NCBI GenBank assembly: GCA_030650395.1
Contig: JAUSDY010000076.1
Location: 1 to 64,000 of the forward strand
DNA from: Acidobacteriota bacterium
GTDB taxonomy: Bacteria > Acidobacteriota > Vicinamibacteria > Vicinamibacterales > UBA2999
Length of the DNA: 64,000 nt
Direction of reading: 5' to 3'
The position numbers were made by a program, and so were the translations under genes. The notes beneath the pieces were generated by a model that made no database searches, had not been told where the DNA came from, and saw only the letters and a list, made by a program, of their open reading frames with translations. Shown one piece after another: positions 22,197-32,157 of this stretch (within the stretch, counting starts at the first letter, position 1; every line of letters starts with the position of its first letter).

Positions 22197-23402
22197 TTAC
22201 TCGGCCGAGGCCGGAACCGCGCCGGTGCTGATGCGATCGCGTCCGTCGCGTTTCGCCTGGTATAACGCGGCGTCTGCCCGCTCAATCAATGCGGTGATGC
22301 CCAGTTCGTCGCCGCCGGCGGTGACCACGCCGATGCTGAGGGTGACCGGAAAGGTTCGGTCACCCGCCACCATCGCGAGCGTCCGCATCGCCTTCCGGAC
22401 CGACTCGGCCACGTGGAGCGCCCCGTCGAGCGGCGTGTCGGGCAGCACGATCAGGAACTCGTCGCCGCCGTAGCGGCACCGCACGTCCGTGCTCCGCCCC
22501 ACGCGCGACAGCTGCACGCCGACGGCGCGGAGCAAATCGTCGCCGCGCAGGTGGCCCAGCTCGTCGTTGATGGCCTTGAAGTGATCGATGTCGAACATGA
22601 GGATCGACAGCGGTTGCCGCGACCTGCGTGCCAGGCGCAGCTCGCGGTCCAGCGCCTCGAGCCCGTAGCCGCGGTTGACGCAGCCGGTGAGGTGATCGCG
22701 GAAGCCTTGTTCGCGGGTCTCGATCAGTAACTGGACGTTTCTGATGGAAATCGCGATGAGGCCGGCGACGACGCCGAGCGCCTTCCGGTGATTGCCGGCA
22801 ACCGCGGCGCCGTCGTGAATGCCCAGCACGCCCACCACCACGCCGCCCGCGACCATTGGAAAACACAAGCCGTCGGCCACGACCAGGCCCTCGAGGGTGT
22901 TCTCGATCAGGTTGTCGTGGGAAAGCGTGCGATCGGCCATCGCTTCGAGGTCTTCGAGTGGCCGCCCGCGGAGCGCGTTGGTGTCTTGTCCGATTGTTTC
23001 CCAGGTATCGTTTCGGCGTGCCAGCACCCAGAACTCGCGTTCGCCGGTAAAGGTGGGCAGGTGCCGCCACCAGACGTGCTGGAGCGTGGCGAGATCGAGC
23101 GCGTTGGACAAGGCCTGGCCGAACGCGACCAGCCGCTCCAGCTCCGCAGCGCGCAGCCGGGCCTGCGCCGCCTCGGCCGCGACGAACGCCGCCTCGGCCC
23201 TGGAGCGTTGGCGCTTGCGGGCCTCATGAAAAATGAAGACGCCGATGAAGATCGTCAGTGCCGGCAACAGGTCGACGTCGTACCGCTCCTGGATGTCCCC
23301 CGCTGCATCCCACACCACACGCAGTGGCCGCTGAAACACGACAACAGTGCCGGCAATGAGGCCGACGACGAGCGACGCGTCGTTGCGGGTGATAAGGCGC
23401 AA
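22197..23402 (-). CDS. Diguanylate cyclase (GAF-like plus GGDEF)
   Basis: DHLTGCVNRGYGLEALDREL, FDIDHFKAINDELGHLRGD, RYGGDEFLIVLPDT. Confidence 0.88.
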   Translation of the reverse strand: MRLITRNDASLVVGLIAGTVVVFQRPLRVVWDAAGDIQERYDVDLLPALTIFIGVFIFHEARKRQRSRAEAAFVAAEAAQARLRAAELERLVAFGQALSNALDLATLQHVWWRHLPTFTGEREFWVLARRNDTWETIGQDTNALRGRPLEDLEAMADRTLSHDNLIENTLEGLVVADGLCFPMVAGGVVVGVLGIHDGAAVAGNHRKALGVVAGLIAISIRNVQLLIETREQGFRDHLTGCVNRGYGLEALDRELRLARRSRQPLSILMFDIDHFKAINDELGHLRGDDLLRAVGVQLSRVGRSTDVRCRYGGDEFLIVLPDTPLDGALHVAESVRKAMRTLAMVAGDRTFPVTLSIGVVTAGGDELGITALIERADAALYQAKRDGRDRISTGAVPASAE

Positions 23403-23490
23403 GTTGATCCTGACTGAAAGTCCTCAGGCCAGACTACTCAACCTGTAGCGCCGGCAGTGTGCAATCGGGGACAGCCTGCGCTTGCGTCCA

Positions 23491-23516
23491 GGCGGGTCTA
23501 AAGACCCGCCTCTACA
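23491..23516. repeat. Family D palindrome
   Basis: ggcgggtctaaagacccgcctctaca; supplies the stop codon of the 23512 ORF. Confidence 0.75.
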
Positions 23517-23847
23517 TCAGATCGCGCAGCCTGAACCGCCGCGGTCGGCAGGCCGCCGGCCACGCTTCCGTTCCCCGGGTCGCGCCTTCGATGCGCCGCC
23601 AGATCTCATAGCCATCGGTGCCGGCTTCGATGGCGTCGCGGGTCCTGATGTACTGATCGATCGGACGGGCGTAATCCCGGAAATGTTTTTCGTCCACATC
23701 CCAGGTGTAGCCGTAGACCACGTACTTCGGCGGGTGCTGATCGAGCTTCGCGAGAATGCAGGGGTACGCCTCCGGATCCTCGAACAACATGAAATCCACC
23801 CGCGTCGGATTCGATCGGTCGGCCAGAAAGTAGAACCCCGCCCTCAC
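23512..23847 (-). CDS. Hypothetical protein, possibly a C-terminal fragment of a larger membrane glycosyltransferase-like protein
   Basis: RSNPTRVDFMLFEDPEAYPCILAKLDQHPPKYVVYGYTWDVDEKHFRDYARPIDQYI looks coding but lacks an N-terminal domain; stop codon lies in a palindromic repeat. Confidence 0.4.
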   Translation of the reverse strand: MRAGFYFLADRSNPTRVDFMLFEDPEAYPCILAKLDQHPPKYVVYGYTWDVDEKHFRDYARPIDQYIRTRDAIEAGTDGYEIWRRIEGATRGTEAWPAACRPRRFRLRDLM

Positions 23848-23899
23848 CGCGCGCGGCGGCGTTCGCCGTCGACGAGCTCAAACGCGGCAACCTGTAATC

Positions 23900-24180
23900 A
23901 TGGAGCGACCGGTGGATCAGCAGACCTCAGGGATCACGCGCCGCGAAGTCATGCAGCGGGTGCCGGCGTTGCTGGGTGGCGCCGCGCTGGCGGGCGGCGA
24001 CAGCCTGCCTATTCCGAGCCGTCGCAGCAGGTGTTTCGCAACGGCATGCGGCAACTGGACGAGGCCTGCCAGAGAGCGCACAACGTGTCGGGCGATGCGC
24101 TACCTCGAAACGCCGGGTCGTTTCGACCCGTGCGCGCCGCACGCGGCGGGCGACAAGTCCTGGGCGTCGCACGCCTGACG
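23900..24180 (+). pseudogene. Degraded gluconate 2-dehydrogenase subunit 3-like gene
   Basis: Start frame gives MERPVDQQTSGITRREVMQRVPALLGGAALAGGDS (Tat-like), then the other frame gives SQQVFRNGMRQLDEACQRAHNVSGDAL resembling FxxGLxxLDxE(A/S)xxR; frameshifted and shortened. Confidence 0.5.
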
Positions 24181-24228
24181 CGCAGGTGGCAGTCGGTGCT
24201 AATATGCTCGCACTTGGAGGGGAGTCAC

Positions 24229-25404
24229 ATGGCGCTTTCACGTCGCGATTTCGTTCGGAGGCTTGGGGTCGGCGGGGTCGCGGTGGCCTCGGCGTCTCAC
24301 ATCATCGGCTACGGCCGTGAAGAACTATTGGCGTTCACGGGCGACGCCCAAGGGCAGCGCGAGGGCCGGCCGGCTGGCGCCCCCGTCGCCATTCGCCTCA
24401 GTAGCAACGAGAACCTCAGGGGGCCAAGCCCCAAGGTGCTCGAAGTCCTGCGGTCGCACCCGTCGAAGGATCTGGGCCTCGGCTATCCGCCACCCAACGT
24501 CAGCGGGTTTGTGGACGCCTGCGCGGCCATGGACGGCGCGAAACCGAACAACGTCATCATCTCGACCGGTTCGGGCGAAATCCTCACCGCGGCAGTCATG
24601 GCGTACTGCAACGGCGACAAGTCGCTCGTGACAGGTGATCCGTCATACGGGTCCCCGGCCCAGACCGCCCAGCGCATCAAGGCGCCCGTGAAGTTCATCG
24701 CCGTCGATCCGAAGTCGCTGGCGCTCGATCTCGAGGGCATGATCCGCGCCTCGATCGGCGCGGGCCTCGTGTTCCTCTGTAACCCCAACAATCCGACGTC
24801 GACGGTACAAACGTCGGCGGACGTCGAGCAGACCGTGCGCACGATCAAGCAGCGCTCGCCGGAGACCGGCATCCTGATCGACGAAGCGTATCTCGAGTAC
24901 GCGACGAAGCCGGGCGCGTTCACGATGGCGAAGCTGGCGCTCGAACTGCCCGGCGTGTTCATCTCCCGCACCTTCTCCAAGGCGTACGGCATGGCCGGCA
25001 TGCGCCTGGGCTATGCGATTGGCCAGCCCGAGACCGTGAGAAAAGTCGGCAATGCGTGGGGCCTCGGCAGCATCAACGAGCTGCAGGCGGTCGCCGGCAT
25101 CGCGGCGCTGAACGACAAGGCGCACATACAGTGGGAGAAGATGGAGAACAAGCGCGTGCGCGACTGGACGCAGGGGCAGTTCAAGGCGATGGGCTTCGAG
25201 TCGCCGGGCTCCGACACCAACTTCATCTTCGTGAATATTCGACGGCCCGCCGTTGAATTCCGCGATGGCTGCCGCGCGCAGGGCGTTGCTGTCGGCCGCG
25301 ACTTCCCGCCGATGGAGAAAACCTACGCCCGCATCTCGCTCGGCAGAATGGAAGACATGGAGAAGGCGATGGTGGTGTTCAAGAACGTGCTGGGTAAAGC
25401 CTGA
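24229..25404 (+). CDS. Tat-signal PLP-dependent aminotransferase (histidinol-phosphate aminotransferase-like)
   Basis: MALSRRDFVRRLGVGGVAVASA; FLCNPNNPTSTV, ILIDEAYLEYA, SRTFSKAYGMAGMRLGYAIG. Confidence 0.85.
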   Translation: MALSRRDFVRRLGVGGVAVASASHIIGYGREELLAFTGDAQGQREGRPAGAPVAIRLSSNENLRGPSPKVLEVLRSHPSKDLGLGYPPPNVSGFVDACAAMDGAKPNNVIISTGSGEILTAAVMAYCNGDKSLVTGDPSYGSPAQTAQRIKAPVKFIAVDPKSLALDLEGMIRASIGAGLVFLCNPNNPTSTVQTSADVEQTVRTIKQRSPETGILIDEAYLEYATKPGAFTMAKLALELPGVFISRTFSKAYGMAGMRLGYAIGQPETVRKVGNAWGLGSINELQAVAGIAALNDKAHIQWEKMENKRVRDWTQGQFKAMGFESPGSDTNFIFVNIRRPAVEFRDGCRAQGVAVGRDFPPMEKTYARISLGRMEDMEKAMVVFKNVLGKA

Positions 25405-25553
25405 TCAAAGTTGAAAGTTGAAAGTTGAAAGTTCAAAGTTTCGGTTTGAAGTTCAGTTTTAAGTTTGAAGTTACGCGCGCGCTCGTAACTTCGAACTGAA
25501 ACTTTGAACTGAAACTTCCAACTTCCAACTTTCAACTTTCAACTTTCAACTTA
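25405..25553. repeat. ~150-bp hairpin whose arms are AAAGTTG heptamer arrays
   Basis: caaagttgaaagttgaaagttgaaag...cttccaacttccaactttcaactttcaactttcaactt. Confidence 0.92.
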
Positions 25554-25558
25554 CCAAG

Positions 25559-25669
25559 CTACTGCCCCAAAACGAGCTTGCGCCGGTCGTCGAGTAAGTA
25601 GGCGCGAAGCGCCGCCACGGCCTGCTTGTCGAAACTCTCCGCGACATCGAAGCGCGGCGGCGTCCAAGT
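25559..25669 (-). pseudogene. Remnant of the C-terminus of a PQQ dehydrogenase/cytochrome c protein
   Basis: Minus strand encodes [32 protein letters not shown], nearly identical to the C-terminus [32 protein letters not shown] of the intact gene at 27956. Confidence 0.8.
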
Positions 25670-25722
25670 TGTCGCTTGAGGCGGGACTTGAGACACGATA
25701 GGATTCCCGGGCGCTCAACGAA

Positions 25723-27930
25723 ATGCCGCTGTCAACTGGAGTACGCCTCGGCTCGTACACGATCGAAGCGATGCTCGGCGCGGGCGGCATGGGCGAGGTG
25801 TACCGTGCCCGCGACACTCGCCTCAATCGCACCGTCGCGGTCAAGGTTGTCCCGGCCGATTTCTCGAACGATCCGGAATCACGCCATCGCTTCGAGCGTG
25901 AAGCGCGCGCCATTGCCGCCCTGAATCATCCGCATATCTGCACGCTGTATGACGTCGGCAGCCACGACGGGATCGATTTTCTCGTCATGGAGTATTTGGC
26001 AGGCGAGACCCTGGCCGCGCGTCTCGTCCGGGGCCCGCTTCCAGCCCACGAGGCAATCCGCTATGCGATCGAGATAGCGTCCGCGCTGGATCGGGCGCAC
26101 CAGGCCGGTATCATCCATCGCGATCTCAAACCCGGCAACATCATGCTCACCGAGCAGGGCTCGAAGGTGCTCGACTTCGGACTGGCCAAACTCACCGACG
26201 GTGAGGTGGACGTGACTCGAACCGCCGACGGCACGGTGGTCGGCACCGCAGCCTACATGTCGCCGGAGCAAGCCGACGCCAAGCCGCTGGATCCGCGGTC
26301 GGACGTGTTCAGCTTCGGCGCCGTCTTGTATGAGATGCTTGCGGGTCGCCGGGCGTTCGGCGGCGAGACGATCGCCCAGATTCTCGCGGCGGTGCTGCGC
26401 GACGAGCCGCCGCGCCTGCCGGTGCCGGCGGCGCTCGACAGTCTCGTGCGGCGATGTTTGGCGAAGGAGTCGTCGCAGCGGTTCCCGTCGATGGCGGAGG
26501 TGAAGGCGGCTCTGGAAGGCGCGGCCACTGCGCCCGACCAAGAGACGCCCTCGATCGCGGTGCTGCCGTTCGCGAACATGAGCTCCGATCCGGAGAACGA
26601 ATATTTCAGTGACGGCCTGGCGGAAGAGATCATCAACACGCTGACAGCCGTCGAGGGCCTCCGTGTGGTGGCGCGCGCGTCGTCATTTTCATTCAAGGGG
26701 AAACGCGCGAATATCAGCGAGATTGCGAGCCAACTGAACATTCGGCACGTGCTCGACGGAAGCGTTCGCAAGGCAGGCAATCGCGTCCGCGTGACCCTGC
26801 AATTGGTCGATGCGTCGAATGGCTATCAGCTCTGGTCCGAGCGCTACGACCGCGAGCTGGCTGACATCTTCGACGTACAGGACGAGATCGCGCGCTCGAT
26901 CGTTCAGCGATTGAAAGTTGCGCTCGGCGGCGCTGGCTCGAGGTTCGTGAAGGTCGCCACCAGCAACATGGAGGCGTATCAGCTCTACCTGAAGGGCCGC
27001 GCGATGCTTTACAAGCGCGGTCCTTGGATCCGGCCTGCCCTCGAAAGCTTCCAGCAGGCTCTCGCTCTCGATCCCGACTACGCACAGGCTTGGGCGGGCG
27101 TTGCCGACGCGCACACGCAGGCCTGCTTTGGCGGCTACCTCCGGCCGCGGGACACGATGCCGGCGGCGCTCGATGCCGCAACACGTGCCGTGACCGGCGA
27201 CCCAACCTCGGCAGAGGCACACAGCGCGCTGGCCTGCGTGTCGCTGATATGGGAACGGGACTTTCCGAAAGCCGAGCGCGAGTTTCGCGAAGCGCTCAGG
27301 TTGAACCCGCAGTACATACAGGGACGTTGCTGGTACGGGCTGTTCTTTCTTCATTGGGGCGTGTTGCGCAGTGAGGAGGGTCTCGCGGAACTGTGGCGCG
27401 CATTCGCGATCGATCCATTGTCTGCGTACACGTCGGGGGTGCTGTCGTTCGGTCTCTCTGGAGTGAGACGCTTCGACGAGGCTATTGCCCAAGGGCGTTC
27501 CGGCGTTGAACAGGATCCGGACTCGTTAGTCGCACAAATCGCATTCGGAATGGCCTATCACTGGAACGGACAGCACGACGAATCGATCGCCGTGCTCGAG
27601 CCGATCTACACGAGGACTTCGCACCCGTGGGCAGTGTTGGGGATCGTCCCGTCGTACATCAAGGTGGGGCGTAACAAGGACGCGCTGAGCGTCTACGAGA
27701 AGTTCCTCGATCGCCAGACGCGCGAGTACGTCCCGCCGTTCATTCTTGCCTTGTGCGCAGCCACGCTTGGCGATCTCGACGCAGCGTTTCGGCACTGCGG
27801 TGAGGCCATCGAGGAGCGGGACCTGCAGTTTGCCGCGTGGCATGCGTGGTGGCCGGAGTTCGAGCCGCTGCGCTCGGATCCGCGCTTTGCCGACATTCGC
27901 CGGCGCTTCAACGCGCCACGGCTGGCGTAG
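25723..27930 (+). CDS. Serine/threonine protein kinase with C-terminal TPR region
   Basis: LGAGGMGEVYRARDTRLNRTVAVKVV, HRDLKPGNIMLTEQGSKVLDFGLAKL, PSIAVLPFANMSSDPENEYFSDGLAEEIINTL, TPR tail. Confidence 0.92.
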   Translation: MPLSTGVRLGSYTIEAMLGAGGMGEVYRARDTRLNRTVAVKVVPADFSNDPESRHRFEREARAIAALNHPHICTLYDVGSHDGIDFLVMEYLAGETLAARLVRGPLPAHEAIRYAIEIASALDRAHQAGIIHRDLKPGNIMLTEQGSKVLDFGLAKLTDGEVDVTRTADGTVVGTAAYMSPEQADAKPLDPRSDVFSFGAVLYEMLAGRRAFGGETIAQILAAVLRDEPPRLPVPAALDSLVRRCLAKESSQRFPSMAEVKAALEGAATAPDQETPSIAVLPFANMSSDPENEYFSDGLAEEIINTLTAVEGLRVVARASSFSFKGKRANISEIASQLNIRHVLDGSVRKAGNRVRVTLQLVDASNGYQLWSERYDRELADIFDVQDEIARSIVQRLKVALGGAGSRFVKVATSNMEAYQLYLKGRAMLYKRGPWIRPALESFQQALALDPDYAQAWAGVADAHTQACFGGYLRPRDTMPAALDAATRAVTGDPTSAEAHSALACVSLIWERDFPKAEREFREALRLNPQYIQGRCWYGLFFLHWGVLRSEEGLAELWRAFAIDPLSAYTSGVLSFGLSGVRRFDEAIAQGRSGVEQDPDSLVAQIAFGMAYHWNGQHDESIAVLEPIYTRTSHPWAVLGIVPSYIKVGRNKDALSVYEKFLDRQTREYVPPFILALCAATLGDLDAAFRHCGEAIEERDLQFAAWHAWWPEFEPLRSDPRFADIRRRFNAPRLA

Positions 27931-27955
27931 CCGCGTTACCAATCGCTCGGCCGCG

Positions 27956-30061
27956 CTATTGGCCCTGCGCGAGCTTTCGGCGCTCGTCGAGCAGGTAGGC
28001 TCGAAGCGCCGCCACCGCCTGCTTGTCGAAATTCTCCGCTACATCGAAGCGCGGCATGCCCCGCTCCACCAACACACCGTCGAGCAGGATCTTCTCGAGA
28101 TTTGCATAGACGCCGGCGGTTGAGGTCCTCAGATCGGGCAGGATCGTGTTGCTGCCGTGACAGCGCACGCAGTAGGTGGCGTAGAGCTTTGCGCCCGCCG
28201 CGATTTCCTCCGGCCTCGCACTGCTTGCGATCGCGGTGACGCGACGTGGCCGCGGCTTCGTCGGCAGTGCCGTCGTCCCGCCGAGCGCAAAGGTCATCAG
28301 CCGTCCAAACGTGCGTGTCTTGCGGGCAAACGCGCCGCCCCAGCCCGCCATCACCGAGACGTACTGTTTGCCGGCGATCTCATAGGTGATCGGCGGCGCC
28401 ATGATGCCGGTGCCGACCCAGGCGGACCACAGCTTCTGCCCGTCGCTCGCGCGATAGGCGAAGAAGTCGCCTGCGGCCGTGCCCTGGAACACGAGGTTGC
28501 CTGCCGTCGCCAGCGTGCCGCCGTTCCAGTAGCCGCCATACTCGACCGTCCAGCGCGGCTTGCGCGCGATCGGATCCCAGGCAATCAAGCGTCCCTTGTA
28601 GGGCACGTCGTACTGCTCGCTGTTGCGGCCGATCGGCGCGATCCCAAGGTTCCATTCGAGCGGCTTCATCTGGAAATTCGTCGGCTGCTCGAAGTAGCGG
28701 CCGTTGTCCTGCGCCGGCAGGTAGACCAGGCCGGTGCGCGGACTGAACGACATCGCCTGCCAGTTGTGCCCGCCGAGCGGGCCCGGCCGGATGTAGGCGC
28801 CCTTGGTTAAGAAATCGGACCCCGGGATCTCCACGGGCCGGCCCGTCTTCATGTCGACGTGCGAGGCCCACGTCACGGTCACGTACGGATCCGCAGAGAT
28901 CAATTCTCCGGTGGCGCGATCGAGCACATAGAAGAACCCGTTCTTCGGCGCCTGCATGATCACCTTGCGCATGCGGCCGCCGATCGCCAGATCGGCCAGC
29001 ATCATCGGCTGCACCGCGGTGTAGTCCCACGTGTCTCCCGGCGTGGTCTGGTAATGCCACTTCAGCTCGCCGTTATCGGGATTGATGGCGAGAATCGACG
29101 CGAGGTAGAGATTGTCGCCGCCGCCGGGGCTGCGCACCTGGCGGCTCCACACCGATCCGTTCCCCGTTCCCACGTAGAGAAGATTGATCTCCGGGTCGTA
29201 GACGATCGAATCCCATACCGTCCCGCCGCCGCCGTACTTCCACCAGTCGTTACCCTTCCACGTCGGCAGGGCCGCCTCGAGCGCCTGTGACTCCTGCGGC
29301 TTGGACGGATCGCCCGGCACCGTGTAGAAGCGCCACGCCAGCTTGCCGGTCTCGGCGTCGTAGGCGGAGACATAACCGCGCACGCCGTACTCGGCGCCGC
29401 CGTTGCCGATGATCACCTTGCCCTTGGCGATGCGCGGCGCGCCGGTGATGGTGTAGGCCTGCGTTTGATCGACGGTGGTCGTTTGCCACGCGCTCTTCCC
29501 GGTCTTCGCATCGATCGCGATCAGCCGGCCATCAAGCGCGCCGAGATAGACGCGCCCCTTGTAAAACGCGGCACCACGGTTGACCACGTCGCAACACGCC
29601 AGCGCGTCGTACTTGCGGTGCACCTCGGGGTCGAACTTCCAGAGCTCCTTGCCGGTGCGCGCGTCGATCGCATAGACGACGCTCCACGATCCGGTGGTGT
29701 ACATCACGCCGTCAATGACGAGCGGCGTCGCCTCGAGGCCGCGATCGGTCGCCGTTTCGAACGACCACGCCAGCCCCAGCTTGGCGGCGTTGGCGTCGCT
29801 GATCTGATCGAGCGGGCTGAACCGCTGCTCGTAGTAGGTCCGCCCGTACGACAGCCAGTCCCCTCGCCGCGAATCCGCTCCCACCAATGCCCCATCGTCC
29901 ACGGGAACGGGAGCCGGCGGCTGTTGCGCGGAGACGAGCGCGACGAACCCGACGGCGAGAGCGGCGATGCCTCCGATGCGCATGCGAAACATATGTAACC
30001 TCGGGGCCGATTGTCGTGCCTTCCGCGAGGTCGAATCAAGATGTTTGAATCGCGGCGTCAT
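27956..30061 (-). CDS. PQQ-dependent alcohol/methanol dehydrogenase with C-terminal cytochrome c domain
   Basis: [50 protein letters not shown]-type disulfide; [12 protein letters not shown] heme motif. Confidence 0.88.
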   Translation of the reverse strand: MTPRFKHLDSTSRKARQSAPRLHMFRMRIGGIAALAVGFVALVSAQQPPAPVPVDDGALVGADSRRGDWLSYGRTYYEQRFSPLDQISDANAAKLGLAWSFETATDRGLEATPLVIDGVMYTTGSWSVVYAIDARTGKELWKFDPEVHRKYDALACCDVVNRGAAFYKGRVYLGALDGRLIAIDAKTGKSAWQTTTVDQTQAYTITGAPRIAKGKVIIGNGGAEYGVRGYVSAYDAETGKLAWRFYTVPGDPSKPQESQALEAALPTWKGNDWWKYGGGGTVWDSIVYDPEINLLYVGTGNGSVWSRQVRSPGGGDNLYLASILAINPDNGELKWHYQTTPGDTWDYTAVQPMMLADLAIGGRMRKVIMQAPKNGFFYVLDRATGELISADPYVTVTWASHVDMKTGRPVEIPGSDFLTKGAYIRPGPLGGHNWQAMSFSPRTGLVYLPAQDNGRYFEQPTNFQMKPLEWNLGIAPIGRNSEQYDVPYKGRLIAWDPIARKPRWTVEYGGYWNGGTLATAGNLVFQGTAAGDFFAYRASDGQKLWSAWVGTGIMAPPITYEIAGKQYVSVMAGWGGAFARKTRTFGRLMTFALGGTTALPTKPRPRRVTAIASSARPEEIAAGAKLYATYCVRCHGSNTILPDLRTSTAGVYANLEKILLDGVLVERGMPRFDVAENFDKQAVAALRAYLLDERRKLAQGQ

Positions 30062-30091
30062 TAGCCCGCGTCTTTACGTAGAATCGCAGTC

Positions 30092-30610
30092 GTGGACGAC
30101 GACACCCCGGCGATTGCGGACGGCGAAGCTCACAGGGTTGATCCTCGATCGATTCGCGTGCAACAGCTCGGCGGCTGGATCTTCACCGCGGTGATCGCCG
30201 CTGGCTCCCTCATCGGTTTGGGCGTTGGTCTGTTTACCGGCGACGATATGCCGGACTGGCTGCGGCGCATGCTGCCGTGGCTCTGGCTGACCGCCATCAT
30301 CCTGATGGCATGGCACGCGCACTGGTGGCCCAGGCGCGCGTACGAGCACACCTCATACCGCGTCGATCCCCAGGGCATCGAGATCCAGAAGGGCGTCTAC
30401 TGGCGCGTGACGATCAACGTCCCTCGCTCCCGCGTGCAGCACATCGACGTGTCGCAAGGCCCGCTCGAGCGCCGTTACGGGCTCGGCACGCTCGTGATCT
30501 ATACCGCCGGCACCGACCATGCGAAGGTGGACCTCGCCGGACTGGAGCACGGCGTGGCCCTGCGCCTTCGCCAGCAACTCCTCCCATCCGGGGACGCCGA
30601 TGCCGTCTGA
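30092..30610 (+). CDS. PH domain-containing membrane protein (YdbS-like)
   Basis: VDPQGIEIQKGVYWRVTINVPRSRVQHIDVSQGPLERRYGLGTLVIYTAGT. Confidence 0.85.
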   Translation: MDDDTPAIADGEAHRVDPRSIRVQQLGGWIFTAVIAAGSLIGLGVGLFTGDDMPDWLRRMLPWLWLTAIILMAWHAHWWPRRAYEHTSYRVDPQGIEIQKGVYWRVTINVPRSRVQHIDVSQGPLERRYGLGTLVIYTAGTDHAKVDLAGLEHGVALRLRQQLLPSGDADAV

Positions 30611-32156
30611 GCAGCGCCTTCATCCGGCCACGCTCTTATTCGACATTGCGAAGCACGTCCGCCGCTTCGCGGTTCCGGGAGTGTTGGTCTTGTTCGGCGC
30701 CTCGCAATCGTCCGGGGGTCCGGGCGGCATGTTCGGCCGGGTGCCCGCCGGCTGGGAAGGGTGGCTGCTGGTGCTGCTGGTGCCCGCCGTGGCGGCCAGC
30801 GTGCTGCGCTACCTGACATTCCGGCTCCATTACGACACGCGCGAGCTCGTCATCCGCTCCGGCCTGCTGTTTCGCAATGACCGCCACGTGCCCTACGCGA
30901 AGATTCAGAATCTCGACGCCGTGCAGAACGTCTTTCACCGCCTGTTGGGCGTGGTCGAGATTCGCGTCGAAACGGGCGGCGGCAAAGACGAAGAGGCCCG
31001 GCTGAGCGTGTTGCCGATTGCGGCCTTCGACGAAATGCGGCGGCGCGTGTTCGAGGGGCGATCGGCGGAGCCGGTCCCGTCAACCACGGACCAAGCGGTA
31101 CATCCCACGGCGGACACCGCGCAACAAACGCTGCTGCACTTGCCGCTTCGCGAGCTGCTGCTGTGCGGGTTCCTCGAGAACAAGGGAATGATCCTGATCG
31201 GCGCCGCGTTCGGCGTCGCCTGGGAAACCGGCCTTCTGAGCGGACTCTCGGATCCGTTCTTCGACGCGGAAACGTTCGGCCGTGTTTTTTTCCGCGACGT
31301 CGCGCGGGGTCTCTTCGCGGGCGAGGGGCTGCCGCTCGCGGCCATCACGGTGGTGCTGGTGGGACTGCCGGCGTTGCTGCTGTTGGTCCGGATGGTGTCG
31401 ATGGCCTGGGCGTTCCTGCGGCTGTACGACTTCCGTCTGACCCGGGTTCGCGAAGACCTGCGCATCGAGTTCGGCCTGCTCACACGTGTGGCTGCCACGA
31501 TCCCGATCCGCCGCGTGCAGACCATCACGATTCACCAGGGTCCCTTGCACCGTTGGTTGGCACGCGCGTCGGTTCGCGTCGAGACCGCCGGCGGCGCTGG
31601 TGCGGGATCCAAGGGCCCGCGAGATCGCCAGTGGCTGGCACCGCTGATTCGCCTGCCGGCGCTGCCGGATTTGCTCGAGCAGATCGTACCCGGATTCGAT
31701 CTCAACGCCGTGACGTGGCAACCCGTGCACCCTCGCGCTTTCCGGCGCGCCGTGAAGCCGGGACTCGCCATCGCGGTCGGCGTCGCGGTCACCTGGTTCG
31801 TCACCATCGGGCCGGGCGCCATCCCCGTGCTGCTGCTGTCGGTGGCGTGGGCGTCCATCGCGGCTCGCCAGTACATCAGGCATCTGCAGTGGGCGGAGCA
31901 CGACGAAGTGGTGCTGCTACGCAGCGGCTGGATCTGGCGGCAGCAGACCCTGGCGAGGGCCAACAAGATTCAGTCGGTCAGCTTTCGCCAGTCCCCATTC
32001 GATCGGCGGGCGGCGATGGCGCGCCTCCGGGTCGATACCGCGGGCGCCGCCGTCACGTCGCATCGCGTCGACATCCCGTACCTGGACAGCACCGTGGCGA
32101 CGGGCCTCGCAGGCCGCCTGGCGGCCCAGGCGGCTTCCACCGCATTCAAGTGGTGA
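30600..32156 (+). CDS. PH domain-containing membrane protein (YdbT-like)
   Basis: Start MPSEQRLHPATLLFDI overlapping the preceding gene; repeated bPH2 motifs ELVIRSGLLFRNDRHVPYAKIQNLDAVQN and IPIRRVQTITIHQGPLHRWLARASVRVETAGG. Confidence 0.85.
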   Translation: MPSEQRLHPATLLFDIAKHVRRFAVPGVLVLFGASQSSGGPGGMFGRVPAGWEGWLLVLLVPAVAASVLRYLTFRLHYDTRELVIRSGLLFRNDRHVPYAKIQNLDAVQNVFHRLLGVVEIRVETGGGKDEEARLSVLPIAAFDEMRRRVFEGRSAEPVPSTTDQAVHPTADTAQQTLLHLPLRELLLCGFLENKGMILIGAAFGVAWETGLLSGLSDPFFDAETFGRVFFRDVARGLFAGEGLPLAAITVVLVGLPALLLLVRMVSMAWAFLRLYDFRLTRVREDLRIEFGLLTRVAATIPIRRVQTITIHQGPLHRWLARASVRVETAGGAGAGSKGPRDRQWLAPLIRLPALPDLLEQIVPGFDLNAVTWQPVHPRAFRRAVKPGLAIAVGVAVTWFVTIGPGAIPVLLLSVAWASIAARQYIRHLQWAEHDEVVLLRSGWIWRQQTLARANKIQSVSFRQSPFDRRAAMARLRVDTAGAAVTSHRVDIPYLDSTVATGLAGRLAAQAASTAFKW

Positions 32157-32157
32157 T

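Noticed and set aside
23482-24228. N-terminal extension of the aminotransferase ORF
   Set aside because: Low-similarity sequence reading through a palindrome and a pseudogene; a Tat signal starts at 24229.
25323-25535. 70-aa minus-strand ORF (MKVGSWKFQFKV...)
   Set aside because: Translation of the AAAGTTG hairpin array; repetitive and overlapping the aminotransferase end.
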